Assembly (NCBI GenBank): GCA_045630265.1
Contig: JAZQSV010000064.1
Location: forward strand, 1 to 64,000
Direction: 5' to 3'
Source of the DNA: UMGS1279 sp045630265
GTDB taxonomy: Bacteria; Bacillota; Clostridia; Oscillospirales; Acutalibacteraceae
DNA: 64,000 nt
In this document: piece by piece, positions 33,207-41,747 of the stretch
How the letters are laid out: every line of letters begins with the position of its first letter
Numbering within the stretch: position 1 is the stretch's first letter
Notes under the pieces: generated by a model
The model's input: only the letters and a program-made list of their open reading frames with translations
The model's database searches: none
What the model was told of the DNA's origin: nothing
Made by a program: the position numbers and the translations under genes

Positions 33207-35837
33207 TTAGTGCTTTTTATGCTTAATAAGGCCCAAAGCTTTGGAAAGCTCCATAACCACAAAGGGTACTAAAACAAGTCCAATTGCGATTAGATAAAGC
33301 TTAGCAGGGAGATAGATAAGACCAAAAATTGTGTTAAGGCCGGGAACAAAGAGCACCAAAATCATAAGCAGGGTGGAGGCAAGTGCCGCACCGTTAAGAT
33401 TTTTGTTGCTGAAAGGCCCAATTTTAAATAGCGAGCGTTCGCTACGCATATTGTAGGCCTGGACTATCTGGCAGAAGGCAAGAACAAAGAATGCCATTGT
33501 TTCACCTGCGGCAAGAGAGTTTGCACCGGGAACAAGTGTCTTACCAAGGAAGTAGGCAACAAGGGTAAGAAGAGCAAACATTGCGCCTTGAAGCACAACT
33601 CTAACGCCAAGACCGTGTGCGAAAATGCCCTCGTTCTTCGGCTTGGGCTTTCTATCCATAATGTCGTCCTCAACCGGTTCCATACCAAGGGCTATAGCAG
33701 GCAGTGAGTCGGTAACAAGGTTTATCCAAAGAAGTTGCATGGAAAGTAGCGGGCTTTCACCAAAAATAAGCATTGCAAAGAATACCGTAAATACTTCACC
33801 AATGTTTGTTCCAAGTAGGAAACCTACAACCTTACGGATATTGGCGTAGATGCCGCGACCCTCTCTAACTGCGTCAACAATGGTTGCAAAGTTATCGTCG
33901 GTAAGGGTCATATCGGCGGCGCCTTTAGCAACGTCGGTACCTGTAATGCCCATAGCGCAACCAATGTCGGCCGCTTTAAGTGCGGGGGCATCATTAACAC
34001 CATCACCCGTCATAGAAACAACCTGACCTTTTCTTTGCCATGCCTTAACTATGCGGATTTTATTTTCAGGAGAAACACGGGCGTAAACCGAAATTTCGGT
34101 AATAACCTTATCAAATTCCTCGTCGGTCATTTGGTCAAGCTCAGTGCCTGTAATGGCTCTGTCGCCATCCTCAAAAATGCCAAGCTCTTTAGCAATAGCA
34201 GAGGCGGTAACAACGTGGTCGCCCGTAATCATAACCGCTTTAATACCTGCCCTCTTACAAAGCTTAACGGCTTCCTTTGCTTCGGGGCGGGGCGGGTCAA
34301 TCATACCAACAAGACCCATAAAGGTAAGACCGTTTTCAATATCCTCGGAGGTAAGTGTTTCGGGGATGGCGTCAATTTCCTTAAAGCCAACCGCCAAAAC
34401 GCGAAGAGCGTCGCTGCTCATTTCCTCGGTAACCCTTTTTGCGGTTTCAAGGTTGCCTGCGGTGCATCTTTCTGACATTACGTCAAAGGCGCCCTTAACA
34501 ATAACAATAAGCTTACCGTCAATTTTGTTTATGGTCGACATAAGCTTTCTGTCCGAATCAAAGGGGATACTGCCAAGGCGGGGGAACTGGTCGTTAAGGT
34601 CTTGCTTTTCAAAACCGTTTTTATGGGATGCTACAACAATAGCGGTTTCGGTGGGGTCGCCTATATGCTGTTCGCCCTCTTCGGTGAAGTTAACCGAGCC
34701 GTCGCAGCAAAGGGTAGCGTAGTTTAGCAGTTTTCTGATTTCTTCGCTATTTTCGGAAGAAATTTCTTCTGTAGCGTCTTTGCCGTCAACAAATGCCTTA
34801 ACAAGTGTCATTTGGTTAAGGGTAAGTGTACCCGTTTTATCGGAGCAGATTATAGATGCGCTTCCCAAGGTTTCAACGGCGGGAAGACGGCGGATAAGAG
34901 CATTTTTCTTAACCATACGCTGAACACCGATAGAAAGAACAATGGTAACAATAACGGGCAGACCCTCAGGGATTGCCGAAACTGCAAGAGATACGGCAAC
35001 CATAAAGATTTCCATAGGGGGAATTTTATCAATAAGGCCAACAATAAATACAATAGCGCAAGCAGCAAGAGCCAAAATACCAAGGTATTTACCAAGCTGA
35101 GCCAGTTTTTGTTGTAAGGGGGTCTGACCCTCATCCTCGCCCTCTAAAAGGCCTGCAATTTTACCCATCTCGGTATCCATACCGGTACCGGTTACAACCG
35201 CCACTGCGTTACCGTAGGTAATGCTACAACCCGAAAATACCATATTGGTGCGGTCGCCTATAGGCGCATCCTCGGCTACGTCGGCATTTGCATCCTTTTC
35301 GGAGGGGACAGATTCGCCGGTAAGGGCAGATTCCTCACTTTTTAAACTTGTGCTTGAAAGAAGTCTTGCATCGGCCGGAACAAAGTCGCCCGCTTCAAGC
35401 ACAATAATGTCGCCCGGAACAAGCTCTGTGGCCTGAATTACCTTTTCTTCGCCGCCACGAATAACCCTTGCGTGAGGGGCCGACATATTTTTAAGCGCAT
35501 CAAGTGCCTTTTCGGCCTTGCTTTCCTGCATAACACCCATAATTGCGTTAATTATAACAATTAAAAGTATAAGACCGGGTTCGAAAAATTCTTTAGGATT
35601 TCTTTCAACGCAGGCAATGACAAAGGAGATAATTGCCGCAATTATAAGGATTAAAATCATTACGTCCTTAAATTGGTCGATAAAACGCTGGAAGTTTGTT
35701 TTCTTTTTCTTTTCGCGAAGACGGTTTTCGCCATATTTGGCCAGACGCTCAGAAACCTCATTCACCGCAAGACCTGTCCTAGGGTCGGTGCTAAGAGCTG
35801 CCAAAACATCCTCGGCTTTTTGGGAGTGGAATAGCAT
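33207..35837 (-). CDS. P-type cation-transporting ATPase (P2A-like), probable Mn2+/Ca2+ exporter
   Basis: An 876-residue ion pump with a cation ATPase N-domain and ten predicted membrane helices. ALTGESVPSEKDA is the actuator motif, and IPEGLPVIVTI is the ion-site helix M4. CSDKTGTLTLNQM carries the phosphorylated Asp; TGDGVNDAPALKAADIG is the hinge; LLWINLVTDSLPAIALG lies in M6. These features place it with Ca2+ and Mn2+ pumps. The leader carries a yybP-ykoY riboswitch, which senses Mn2+, so manganese export is the likely physiological role. ATG follows AAGGAGG. Confidence 0.92.
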   Translation of the reverse strand: MLFHSQKAEDVLAALSTDPRTGLAVNEVSERLAKYGENRLREKKKKTNFQRFIDQFKDVMILILIIAAIISFVIACVERNPKEFFEPGLILLIVIINAIMGVMQESKAEKALDALKNMSAPHARVIRGGEEKVIQATELVPGDIIVLEAGDFVPADARLLSSTSLKSEESALTGESVPSEKDANADVAEDAPIGDRTNMVFSGCSITYGNAVAVVTGTGMDTEMGKIAGLLEGEDEGQTPLQQKLAQLGKYLGILALAACAIVFIVGLIDKIPPMEIFMVAVSLAVSAIPEGLPVIVTIVLSIGVQRMVKKNALIRRLPAVETLGSASIICSDKTGTLTLNQMTLVKAFVDGKDATEEISSENSEEIRKLLNYATLCCDGSVNFTEEGEQHIGDPTETAIVVASHKNGFEKQDLNDQFPRLGSIPFDSDRKLMSTINKIDGKLIVIVKGAFDVMSERCTAGNLETAKRVTEEMSSDALRVLAVGFKEIDAIPETLTSEDIENGLTFMGLVGMIDPPRPEAKEAVKLCKRAGIKAVMITGDHVVTASAIAKELGIFEDGDRAITGTELDQMTDEEFDKVITEISVYARVSPENKIRIVKAWQRKGQVVSMTGDGVNDAPALKAADIGCAMGITGTDVAKGAADMTLTDDNFATIVDAVREGRGIYANIRKVVGFLLGTNIGEVFTVFFAMLIFGESPLLSMQLLWINLVTDSLPAIALGMEPVEDDIMDRKPKPKNEGIFAHGLGVRVVLQGAMFALLTLVAYFLGKTLVPGANSLAAGETMAFFVLAFCQIVQAYNMRSERSLFKIGPFSNKNLNGAALASTLLMILVLFVPGLNTIFGLIYLPAKLYLIAIGLVLVPFVVMELSKALGLIKHKKH

Positions 35838-35907
35838 AAAATTCCTCCTTATTTTAAAGTTATAAAGTGTAGCCGCTTCTTTTATTTATTATAACCACAA
35901 GGGCTTA

Positions 35908-36022
35908 AAATAAAAAACAGACCTATCCGCCACCGGCAGATAAGTCTGGTCATTTAAGACTGAGCCAGGAAAAATCCACGATGTTGACCCCGTCACACAA
36001 AAGTGCCGACTACTCCCTTATT
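35908..36022 (-). ncRNA. yybP-ykoY (manganese) riboswitch with terminator
   Basis: Reading the minus strand, the conserved blocks occur in order: AAGGGAGTAGTC (36020-36009), GGTCAACATCG (near 35988), CCTGGC (near 35966) and TGACCAGACTTAT near 35950. They match the yybP-ykoY aptamer, which binds Mn2+. Its closing strand CTTAT (35944-35940) is also part of the 5' arm of a terminator: CAGACTTATCTGCC against GGCGGATAGGTCTG, then six T (35948-35912). The two structures exclude each other, so ligand binding should allow read-through into the ATPase gene. Confidence 0.88.
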
Positions 36023-36028
36023 AAATTC

Positions 36029-36057
36029 ATTATAGCAAATTCGTTTATTTATTTCAA
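36029..36057 (-). promoter_or_regulatory. promoter of the riboswitch/ATPase transcript
   Basis: On the minus strand, TTGAAA (36057-36052) and TATAAT (36034-36029) are 17 bases apart. The start point falls directly at the aptamer 5' end. Confidence 0.75.
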
Positions 36058-36100
36058 TAGTATTTTACCAATTTTTTGCAGTGATATATTGTTGCCAAAG

Positions 36101-36349
36101 TTACTCTCCTTTATATTTTTTTCTTGTGGCAAGTCCGCCACGAATGTGCCGTTCGCTTTTATTTTTTTCAAGCACCTTTTGCACGTCAAAATAAAGCCCT
36201 TTATTCTGGCGCTGCAAACGCTTGGTAACGTCTTTATGTACGGTGGATTTACTTATCTTAAAAACCTTAGCGGTTGCCCGCACAGTGGCTCCCGTATCTA
36301 TTATATATTCGCCCAAAATTTCCGCTCTATCTTTAGAAAAGCTTCTCAT
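36101..36349 (-). CDS. spoIIID: sporulation transcription regulator SpoIIID
   Basis: Mother-cell DNA-binding regulator of 82 residues that tunes the sigma-E regulon and sigK. ATG 36349 is preferred over the TTG at 36358 because AGGAG is then well spaced. LGEYIIDTGATVRATAKVFKISKSTVHKDVTKRL contains the helix-turn-helix; the basic C-terminal helix (RHIRGGLATRKKYKGE) is the second DNA contact. A sigma-E-like promoter lies directly upstream. Confidence 0.95.
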   Translation of the reverse strand: MRSFSKDRAEILGEYIIDTGATVRATAKVFKISKSTVHKDVTKRLQRQNKGLYFDVQKVLEKNKSERHIRGGLATRKKYKGE

Positions 36350-36373
36350 TGTAATCAACTCCTACTATAGTTA

Positions 36374-36402
36374 ACTATATGAAGAGAAGCTTTAGAATAT
36401 GA
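36374..36402 (-). promoter_or_regulatory. sigma-E-type promoter of spoIIID
   Basis: On the minus strand, TCATATT (36402-36396) and CATATAGT (36381-36374) are separated by 14 bases, close to the Bacillus sigma-E consensus (kmATATT-N14-CATACAHT). A 14-base palindrome, TATAGTTAACTATA (36366-36379), overlaps the -10 element and could be an operator. Confidence 0.65.
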
Positions 36403-36458
36403 GTTTTAAGAAAAGCCAAAGAAGGGTAGCTGAAATGCGTCTTTGATTTAACCTTTGC

Positions 36459-36487
36459 TTGACTTAAAATTAAAATAAAGTTATAAT
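36459..36487 (+). promoter_or_regulatory. rsmI promoter
   Basis: TTGACT (36459-36464) and TATAAT (36482-36487) are 17 bases apart. Confidence 0.75.
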
Positions 36488-36518
36488 ATAGGGGAAATTT
36501 AGTAAAGGAACAAAAGCT

Positions 36519-37346
36519 ATGTCAGGTATTTTATATATTGTAGGCACTCCTATTGGTAATTTGGGTGATTTTTCGCCCCGAGCAATAGAAACCTTAAAGT
36601 CGGTTGATTTTATTGCCGCTGAGGATACAAGGGTCACTATAAAGCTACTAAATAAATTCGAAATAAATACCCCAATGGTAAGCTACCACGAGCATAACCA
36701 CAAAAGCCGCGACCAGGGTATTGTAGACCGCCTTTTAGCGGGGGAAAGCTGTGCGCTGGTTACCGATGCGGGTATGCCCGCCGTTTCCGACCCGGGGGAG
36801 GATTTAGTCCGCCTTGCCCACCAAAACGGGGTTACCGTTTGCTCGGTGCCGGGACCCAGTGCAGTTATAACTGCGCTTGCTCTTTCGGGTATGCCAAGCG
36901 GTAGGTTTAGCTTTGAGGGCTTTTTGTCCACCGCTAAAATAAGTAGAAAAGAGCATTTAGAAAGCGTTAAGGACGACCCCCGAACACTAATTTTCTACGA
37001 GGCACCCCATAAGCTTCAGTCTACCCTTAAAAGTATGCTAGAGGTTTTTGGGGATAGAAAAATTGCCCTTTGTAAGGAGCTTACCAAGCTACACGAAACG
37101 GTGATGCACACAACCTTTACTGCAGCCATAAAATATTTCGAAGAAATTCCACCTAAGGGCGAATACGTTTTAATTGTATCGGGCGCAGAGGAAAAAATAA
37201 GTACCGAAATAACTCTGGAACAAGCGGTAGAGTTTGCCAAAGAGCGGATGAAGGAGGGCAACCCACCATCCCTTGCCGCCAAGCTCGCCGCCAGCTATAG
37301 CGGCCACAAAAAGAGCGATATTTATAAAGCGCTGATGGAAGCGTGA
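36519..37346 (+). CDS. rsmI: 16S rRNA (cytidine(1402)-2'-O)-methyltransferase
   Basis: Methylates the ribose of C1402 in the 16S rRNA decoding centre with SAM. The 275-residue tetrapyrrole-methylase-type fold shows LYIVGTPIGNLGDFSPRA, AAEDTRVTIKLLNKF, ALVTDAGMPAVSDPG and VPGPSAVITALALSG in the usual order. A C-terminal helical domain follows. Single-gene transcription unit. Confidence 0.96.
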   Translation: MSGILYIVGTPIGNLGDFSPRAIETLKSVDFIAAEDTRVTIKLLNKFEINTPMVSYHEHNHKSRDQGIVDRLLAGESCALVTDAGMPAVSDPGEDLVRLAHQNGVTVCSVPGPSAVITALALSGMPSGRFSFEGFLSTAKISRKEHLESVKDDPRTLIFYEAPHKLQSTLKSMLEVFGDRKIALCKELTKLHETVMHTTFTAAIKYFEEIPPKGEYVLIVSGAEEKISTEITLEQAVEFAKERMKEGNPPSLAAKLAASYSGHKKSDIYKALMEA

Positions 37347-37353
37347 TAGAAAT

Positions 37354-37391
37354 AAACCCCTTACTCATTGAAATAGAGTAAGGGGTTTATT
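37354..37391. terminator. bidirectional terminator between rsmI and recR
   Basis: AAACCCCTTACTC pairs with GAGTAAGGGGTTT around a short loop, flanked by A/T-rich sequence on both sides. Confidence 0.88.
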
Positions 37392-37410
37392 TAGTTGGTT
37401 TTATCTAATT

Positions 37411-38010
37411 TTAAATCTCATTCCTACCTTCAAGTGCGCGGGAGAGGGTAATTTCATCGGCGTACTCAAGGTCGCCGCCAACGGGAATGCCGTAGGCAAG
37501 GCGGGTAATTTTAATACCCATTGGGCGTATAAGTCGGGTGAGGTAGCTGGCCGTCGCCTCGCCCTCAACGGTGGGGTTGGTGGCCATAATAACCTCTTTA
37601 ACCTCGGCGCCGCCAAGACGGGCCATAAGCTCCTTAATATGTAGCTTATCGGGGCCAATACCGTCTATGGGAGAGATGGTGCCGTGAAGCACGTGGTAAA
37701 GTCCGTCATACTCCCTTGTTCTTTCAAAGGCAACAACGTCCTTTGGCTCCTCCACCACGCAGATAACCGATTTATCTCTGGAGCTGTCTGCACAAATAGG
37801 GCAAACCTCAAGGTCGGTAAGGTTGCGGCAAACGCTACAAAAATGAATTTTTTCTTTAGCTTCTATAATCGCTTCGGCAAAGGCCTTGGCCTCGGCCTCG
37901 CTTTTAGAAAGGACAAAGTAAGCAAGCCGTCCCGCAGTTTTTTTGCCGATACCGGGCAGCCGTTCAAACTGCTCTATCAGTTTTTCTAAAGGGGATACGT
38001 GATAAGCCAT
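37411..38010 (-). CDS. recR: recombination mediator RecR
   Basis: A 199-residue ring-forming protein that loads RecA with RecFO at single-strand gaps. An N-terminal HhH (ERLPGIGKKTAGRLAYF) is followed by a four-Cys zinc finger (CSVCRNLTDLEVCPIC). A Toprim domain comes next (ICVVEEPKDVVAFERT, MATNPTVEGEATASYL). It lies 2 bases behind ybaB in the conserved dnaX-ybaB-recR order. Confidence 0.97.
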   Translation of the reverse strand: MAYHVSPLEKLIEQFERLPGIGKKTAGRLAYFVLSKSEAEAKAFAEAIIEAKEKIHFCSVCRNLTDLEVCPICADSSRDKSVICVVEEPKDVVAFERTREYDGLYHVLHGTISPIDGIGPDKLHIKELMARLGGAEVKEVIMATNPTVEGEATASYLTRLIRPMGIKITRLAYGIPVGGDLEYADEITLSRALEGRNEI

Positions 38011-38012
38011 AA

Positions 38013-38360
38013 TTAGAAAAGTCCGCCGGGCATACCGGGGATATTAAGTCCGCCCGTAATTTTGCCCATTTCTTCTTCGCTGGTTTTCGCTGCAGTGGAA
38101 ATTGCCTCGTTAACCGCAACGGTAACAAGGTCTTCAAGCATCTCGGTATCTTCGGGGTCAATAGCGTCGGCCGAAATTTTCAGGTTTGTAATTTCGTGTT
38201 TGCCGTTAACGGTAACCGAAACAGCACCACCGCCCGAGGTTGCGGTATATTCGCGCTCGTCCAAATCGGCTTGAAGGTTTGCCATATCCTCCTGCATTTG
38301 TTGTACCTGCTTTAGCATATCCTGTCTGCTTGGTCCTTGGTTGGGAATTCTTACTTTCAT
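38013..38360 (-). CDS. YbaB/EbfC nucleoid-associated protein
   Basis: A 115-residue DNA-binding dimer. QGPSRQDMLKQVQQMQEDMANLQADL is the long helix. VTVNGKHEITNLKI and ETEMLEDLVTVAVNEA are family features. The protein sits between dnaX and recR as in most bacteria. Confidence 0.95.
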   Translation of the reverse strand: MKVRIPNQGPSRQDMLKQVQQMQEDMANLQADLDEREYTATSGGGAVSVTVNGKHEITNLKISADAIDPEDTEMLEDLVTVAVNEAISTAAKTSEEEMGKITGGLNIPGMPGGLF

Positions 38361-38388
38361 AGCTTACCGTCCATTCAATAGTTTATTA

Positions 38389-40071
38389 TTATATTTCGTT
38401 TAGTGAGTTTACAAAATCCTTAAGTGGGTCGTTTTCTTTTTCTGCTTTGGGAGTAGGCCTTTTATATGGGCCAAGATTATAGGAAACACCCAAAACCTGC
38501 TCTGCGGCATTTTTAATGTAGTTTCTGTATTTGGGCTCGGAGTTAATAAGTTCCTTAAACTGCTCAAGCTCAGAGTCAATAAGCAGTCGGCCCGAGCCAA
38601 TATACGCCTTACTTCCCGCCAAAACACCGGCCATAAGTGGGCAGGATTTTTTAACAAGCGCCATAATTTCAGGCCATTTTTCAACCAAAACGGGCTCACC
38701 GTCTGCTGCGGGGGCTTTCGGTACCGCTTTGGGCACCTCTGCGCTTTGGGGCTTTTCGCTTACTTCTTCCACCTTTCCGTAAGCATCCGCATTAACAGGC
38801 GGTTCTTCAGGTAAGGGAGGTATATCTAAAACGGGCTCTGCCTTTGAGGACTTTGTTTCAGATGCCGGCTTTGGCGCGGCAGTAACGGCCTCGGCTTTTG
38901 TTTCGGTGGCAACTACCTTACCCGCCTTTAGAGAGTTTAGGGCTTTTTCAAGCGCCTCGACTCTAAGGGTTAGTGCCTCATTAGAGGGGGAAAGCTCGGG
39001 CGTGCAAAGCTTTACAACCGCAAGCTCAACTTGGCTTTTGGCGGCGGCAACACTCATAGCGTCACCCACCGACTGTAAAAGAGAAATATTTCTAATAATA
39101 CCCGAAAGGGTAAAAGAATCTGCCGTATTTTTAAGGGCGCTTAGTTCATCCTCCGAGCAAACTATAAGACCTTTAGGATTTTTAACCGTTTTAATTATGA
39201 GCAGGTTTCTAAAGCAGGAAATAAGCTCAAAAACAAGCCGCTTCATATCGGTAGAGTTTCTGTAAAGCTGGTCAACAATCTGCAAAGCGTTAGCAGTATC
39301 CAAACGGCTTATTACCCCGAGCAATGCGGCAATTTCTGCCTCGCCCGCAACACCACAAACATCCTCAATAACCTGCAGTGTAACATCACCGCCCACTGAG
39401 GAGCACTGGTCTAAAATAGAAAGTGCGTCACGCATACCGCCGTCGGCAAGTGCGGCAATTTTAAGTGCGGCATTATCCTCTAAATTAAAGCCCTCGCTGG
39501 CCGCTATCTTTTTAAGCTGCGCCGAAATAGTGTCGGGCTCAATTCGGTGAAAATCAAACCTTTGACAGCGGGAAAGAATGGTTGCAGGGAGCTTGTGCAC
39601 CTCGGTAGTGGCAAGAATAAAAACAACGTGTGCGGGTGGCTCCTCAAGCGTTTTAAGCAGTGCGTTAAAGGCCTGAGTGGTGAGCATATGCACCTCATCT
39701 ATGATATATACTCTTTTCTTTAATGCTACGGGGAGAAAATGCACCTGTTCTCTAAGCTCCCTAACGTCGCTTACGCCGTTATTGGAGGCGGCGTCTATCT
39801 CGCTTATGTCGGAAGCGCTTCCATCACGAATGGAAAGGCAGGCGGCACATTTTCCGCAGGGCTCGCCGTCAACAGGGTTTTCACAGCAAAGGGCATTTGC
39901 TAAAATTTTGGCACAGGTAGTTTTACCCGTACCTCTTGTTCCCGTAAAGAGGTAGGCGTGGAAAATTTTGCCCGAGCGAAGACTGTTTTTAATTGTTTCG
40001 GTAATATGCTCTTGACCTACAACGTCATCAAACACACTGGGTCTGTATTTTCTATAAAGAGCTTGATACAT
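38389..40071 (-). CDS. dnaX: DNA polymerase III subunit gamma/tau
   Basis: Clamp-loader ATPase, 560 residues. The start encodes MYQALYRKYRP behind AGGAGG; the frame reaches 33 codons further but runs into the SRP RNA gene. GTRGTGKTTCAKILA is the Walker A loop; CENPVDGEPCGKCAAC is the zinc-binding module; YIIDEVHMLTTQAFNALLKTLEEPP is Walker B and following. A Pro/Ala/Glu-rich linker and a C-terminal tau-like domain follow. It heads dnaX-ybaB-recR. Confidence 0.97.
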   Translation of the reverse strand: MYQALYRKYRPSVFDDVVGQEHITETIKNSLRSGKIFHAYLFTGTRGTGKTTCAKILANALCCENPVDGEPCGKCAACLSIRDGSASDISEIDAASNNGVSDVRELREQVHFLPVALKKRVYIIDEVHMLTTQAFNALLKTLEEPPAHVVFILATTEVHKLPATILSRCQRFDFHRIEPDTISAQLKKIAASEGFNLEDNAALKIAALADGGMRDALSILDQCSSVGGDVTLQVIEDVCGVAGEAEIAALLGVISRLDTANALQIVDQLYRNSTDMKRLVFELISCFRNLLIIKTVKNPKGLIVCSEDELSALKNTADSFTLSGIIRNISLLQSVGDAMSVAAAKSQVELAVVKLCTPELSPSNEALTLRVEALEKALNSLKAGKVVATETKAEAVTAAPKPASETKSSKAEPVLDIPPLPEEPPVNADAYGKVEEVSEKPQSAEVPKAVPKAPAADGEPVLVEKWPEIMALVKKSCPLMAGVLAGSKAYIGSGRLLIDSELEQFKELINSEPKYRNYIKNAAEQVLGVSYNLGPYKRPTPKAEKENDPLKDFVNSLNEI

Positions 40072-40114
40072 CTGGGCGCCTCCTTGCGGTAAGATAGGTT
40101 TTATAAAATAAAAA

Positions 40115-40254
40115 TCATGCGTTAGGGAGTACGAACGAGCCGATTTACTGCGGCGCACAGACAAATCCACTTAATGCTGCTCGGTTCCCCGCCTGACATG
40201 GTTCGTGGCGGTCGGTCGCACAGGACCCGCCCGTTCGCACGCCCTAAAGCATGA
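40115..40254 (-). ncRNA. ffs: SRP RNA (4.5S/scRNA)
   Basis: RNA of the signal recognition particle. The minus strand contains the conserved apical hairpin (GAACCATGTCAGG, a GGGGAACCG loop region, then AGCAGCATTAAG) and TGTGCGCCGCAG, as in Bacillus scRNA. The ends close a long stem: ATCATGCTTTAGGG (from 40254) pairs with CCCTAACGCATGAT (to 40115). GTGCGAACG pairs with CGTTCGTAC inside it. A T-rich stretch follows the 3' end. Position directly before dnaX is typical of Firmicutes. Length about 140 nt, the shorter type; exact ends are estimated. Confidence 0.9.
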
Positions 40255-40264
40255 TAGCATAAAT

Positions 40265-40293
40265 ATTTTATCACATTTTTACCCCAAATACAA
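40265..40293 (-). promoter_or_regulatory. SRP RNA promoter
   Basis: On the minus strand, TTGTAT (40293-40288) and TAAAAT (40270-40265) are 17 bases apart, about 10 bases before the RNA 5' end. Confidence 0.65.
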
Positions 40294-40335
40294 TAGTCTG
40301 AGCATAATTTTTCTCTTCTTTTAGTAAAGGAAAAA

Positions 40336-40364
40336 CAAAAACCCCGAAGCCAAACGCTTCGGGG
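40336..40364 (-). terminator. rpsT terminator
   Basis: On the minus strand, CCCCGAAGCG pairs with GGCTTCGGGG and is followed by five T. Confidence 0.88.
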
Positions 40365-40391
40365 AAGATTTTGCTTAAACTATTGTTTAAA

Positions 40392-40649
40392 TTAGGCCTT
40401 ATTCATACGGGTTGCAAGCTGAGATTTTTTCCTTGCAACGGCGTTTTTGTGAAGAATACCCTTAACGGCAGCCAGGTCTAACTTCTTAACAGCAACCTTA
40501 ACGGTAGCTTCTTTATCTTCTGCGTTTGTGTCAATAGCTGCCTCGGCCTTTTTAAGAGCAGTTTTAAGAGCAGAACGGTAAGCTTTGTTACGCTGATAAT
40601 TCTCTTCGCTAACTAAAACCCTTTTCTTAGCGGATTTAATATTAGGCAT
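40392..40649 (-). CDS. rpsT: 30S ribosomal protein S20
   Basis: An 85-residue basic protein that binds 16S rRNA. MPNIKSAKKRVLVSE at the start, the Ala/Lys-rich middle helix and AVKGILHKNAVARKKSQLATRM are diagnostic. ATG follows GGAGG. Own promoter and terminator. Confidence 0.97.
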   Translation of the reverse strand: MPNIKSAKKRVLVSEENYQRNKAYRSALKTALKKAEAAIDTNAEDKEATVKVAVKKLDLAAVKGILHKNAVARKKSQLATRMNKA

Positions 40650-40684
40650 AATGCCACCTCCTTAATAAATTTCGACGCAAAGAT

Positions 40685-40713
40685 ATAATACCACTATTAA
40701 GCCTATTTTGCAA
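40685..40713 (-). promoter_or_regulatory. rpsT promoter
   Basis: On the minus strand, TTGCAA (40713-40708) and TATTAT (40690-40685) are 17 bases apart. Confidence 0.65.
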
Positions 40714-40817
40714 GACTTTTTTTCAAAAATTATAAAAATTCTCGAATTTTGGGCAGTATAAAAGGAAAGTACGGTACAAATAATAAAATAAAAAGTCTGC
40801 AAAAAAGGGGAAACATA

Positions 40818-41675
40818 ATGCAAATTCGTACCGACCTTGCAATAGAAAGTGGGGAAATTAGCGCTGACCTTCCCAAAGGGGTAACCTGCAACGAGGAGGT
40901 AAAAGGTAGTGCTAAAATTACAAGAATTATTATAGAAAACAAGGAGGGTGAGGCCGCCCTTTCAAGACCGATGGGACGGTACGTTACTGTCGAGGTTCCC
41001 GCTCTTTCAGATGGTATAAACGGGGAAGAAACTGCAAATCTGGTAGCAAATGAGCTGGAAAAACTAATTCCAAAAAGCGGAACTGTTCTGGTGGTGGGGC
41101 TTGGTAATAAAACAATAACGCCCGACGCGCTCGGCCCTGCCGTTTGTGATAGGGTACTGGCCACAAGGCACATTGAAAAGGAAATTTTGCGTTCGGCGGG
41201 AATAGAAAATGTAAGAAGCGTTGCGGTGGTAGCGCCGGGAGTTTTAGGGCAAACGGGAATAGAAAGTTTTGACGTAATTAAAGGTCTCGCCGACAAAATA
41301 AATCCAGCAGTTGTAATAACGGTTGATGCCTTAGCTTCGAGAAAGCCCTCACGCCTTGGCAAAACGGTGCAAATGACCGATACGGGCATTCAGCCGGGCG
41401 CAGGGGTTGGCAATGCACGTAGGGAAATAAATAAAAAAACTTTGGGGGTTTCGGTTGTAGCTTTGGGCGTGCCTACCGTTGTGGACGCCGCAACTCTTGT
41501 TTATGATATGGTGGGCGAAAGCAAGACTTCGGATAAGACCACCGCAGAAATGATAGTAACTCCAAGGGAAATAGACCTTATTATAGATAGAGCAGCCACC
41601 CTTATAGCCGATGCATTAAACCTAACCTTACAGCAGGGCACGGAGCTAAAACTTATAAAGGAAATTATGGGGTAG
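40818..41675 (+). CDS. gpr: germination protease GPR
   Basis: Degrades small acid-soluble proteins when spores germinate; made in the forespore as an inactive zymogen. The start encodes MQIRTDLAIE behind AAGGGG; the frame's earlier ATG has none. The 285 residues show RTDLAIESG, VVGLGNKTITPDALGP, VTVDALASRKPSRLGKTVQMTDTGIQPGAGVGN, all GPR signatures. It is followed by spoIIP, the same pair as in Bacillus. Confidence 0.95.
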   Translation: MQIRTDLAIESGEISADLPKGVTCNEEVKGSAKITRIIIENKEGEAALSRPMGRYVTVEVPALSDGINGEETANLVANELEKLIPKSGTVLVVGLGNKTITPDALGPAVCDRVLATRHIEKEILRSAGIENVRSVAVVAPGVLGQTGIESFDVIKGLADKINPAVVITVDALASRKPSRLGKTVQMTDTGIQPGAGVGNARREINKKTLGVSVVALGVPTVVDAATLVYDMVGESKTSDKTTAEMIVTPREIDLIIDRAATLIADALNLTLQQGTELKLIKEIMG

Positions 41676-41747
41676 ACGGTATCCCAAGTGCTTAAAAACT
41701 CATATCTCACTCTTTTAAAACATATATTTTTAAAAGGGGTGAGGGTA

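Noticed and set aside
40072..40170. Extended N-terminus of DnaX
   Set aside because: The extra codons run into the SRP RNA gene and precede the standard MYQALYRKYRP start, which has a good AGGAGG.
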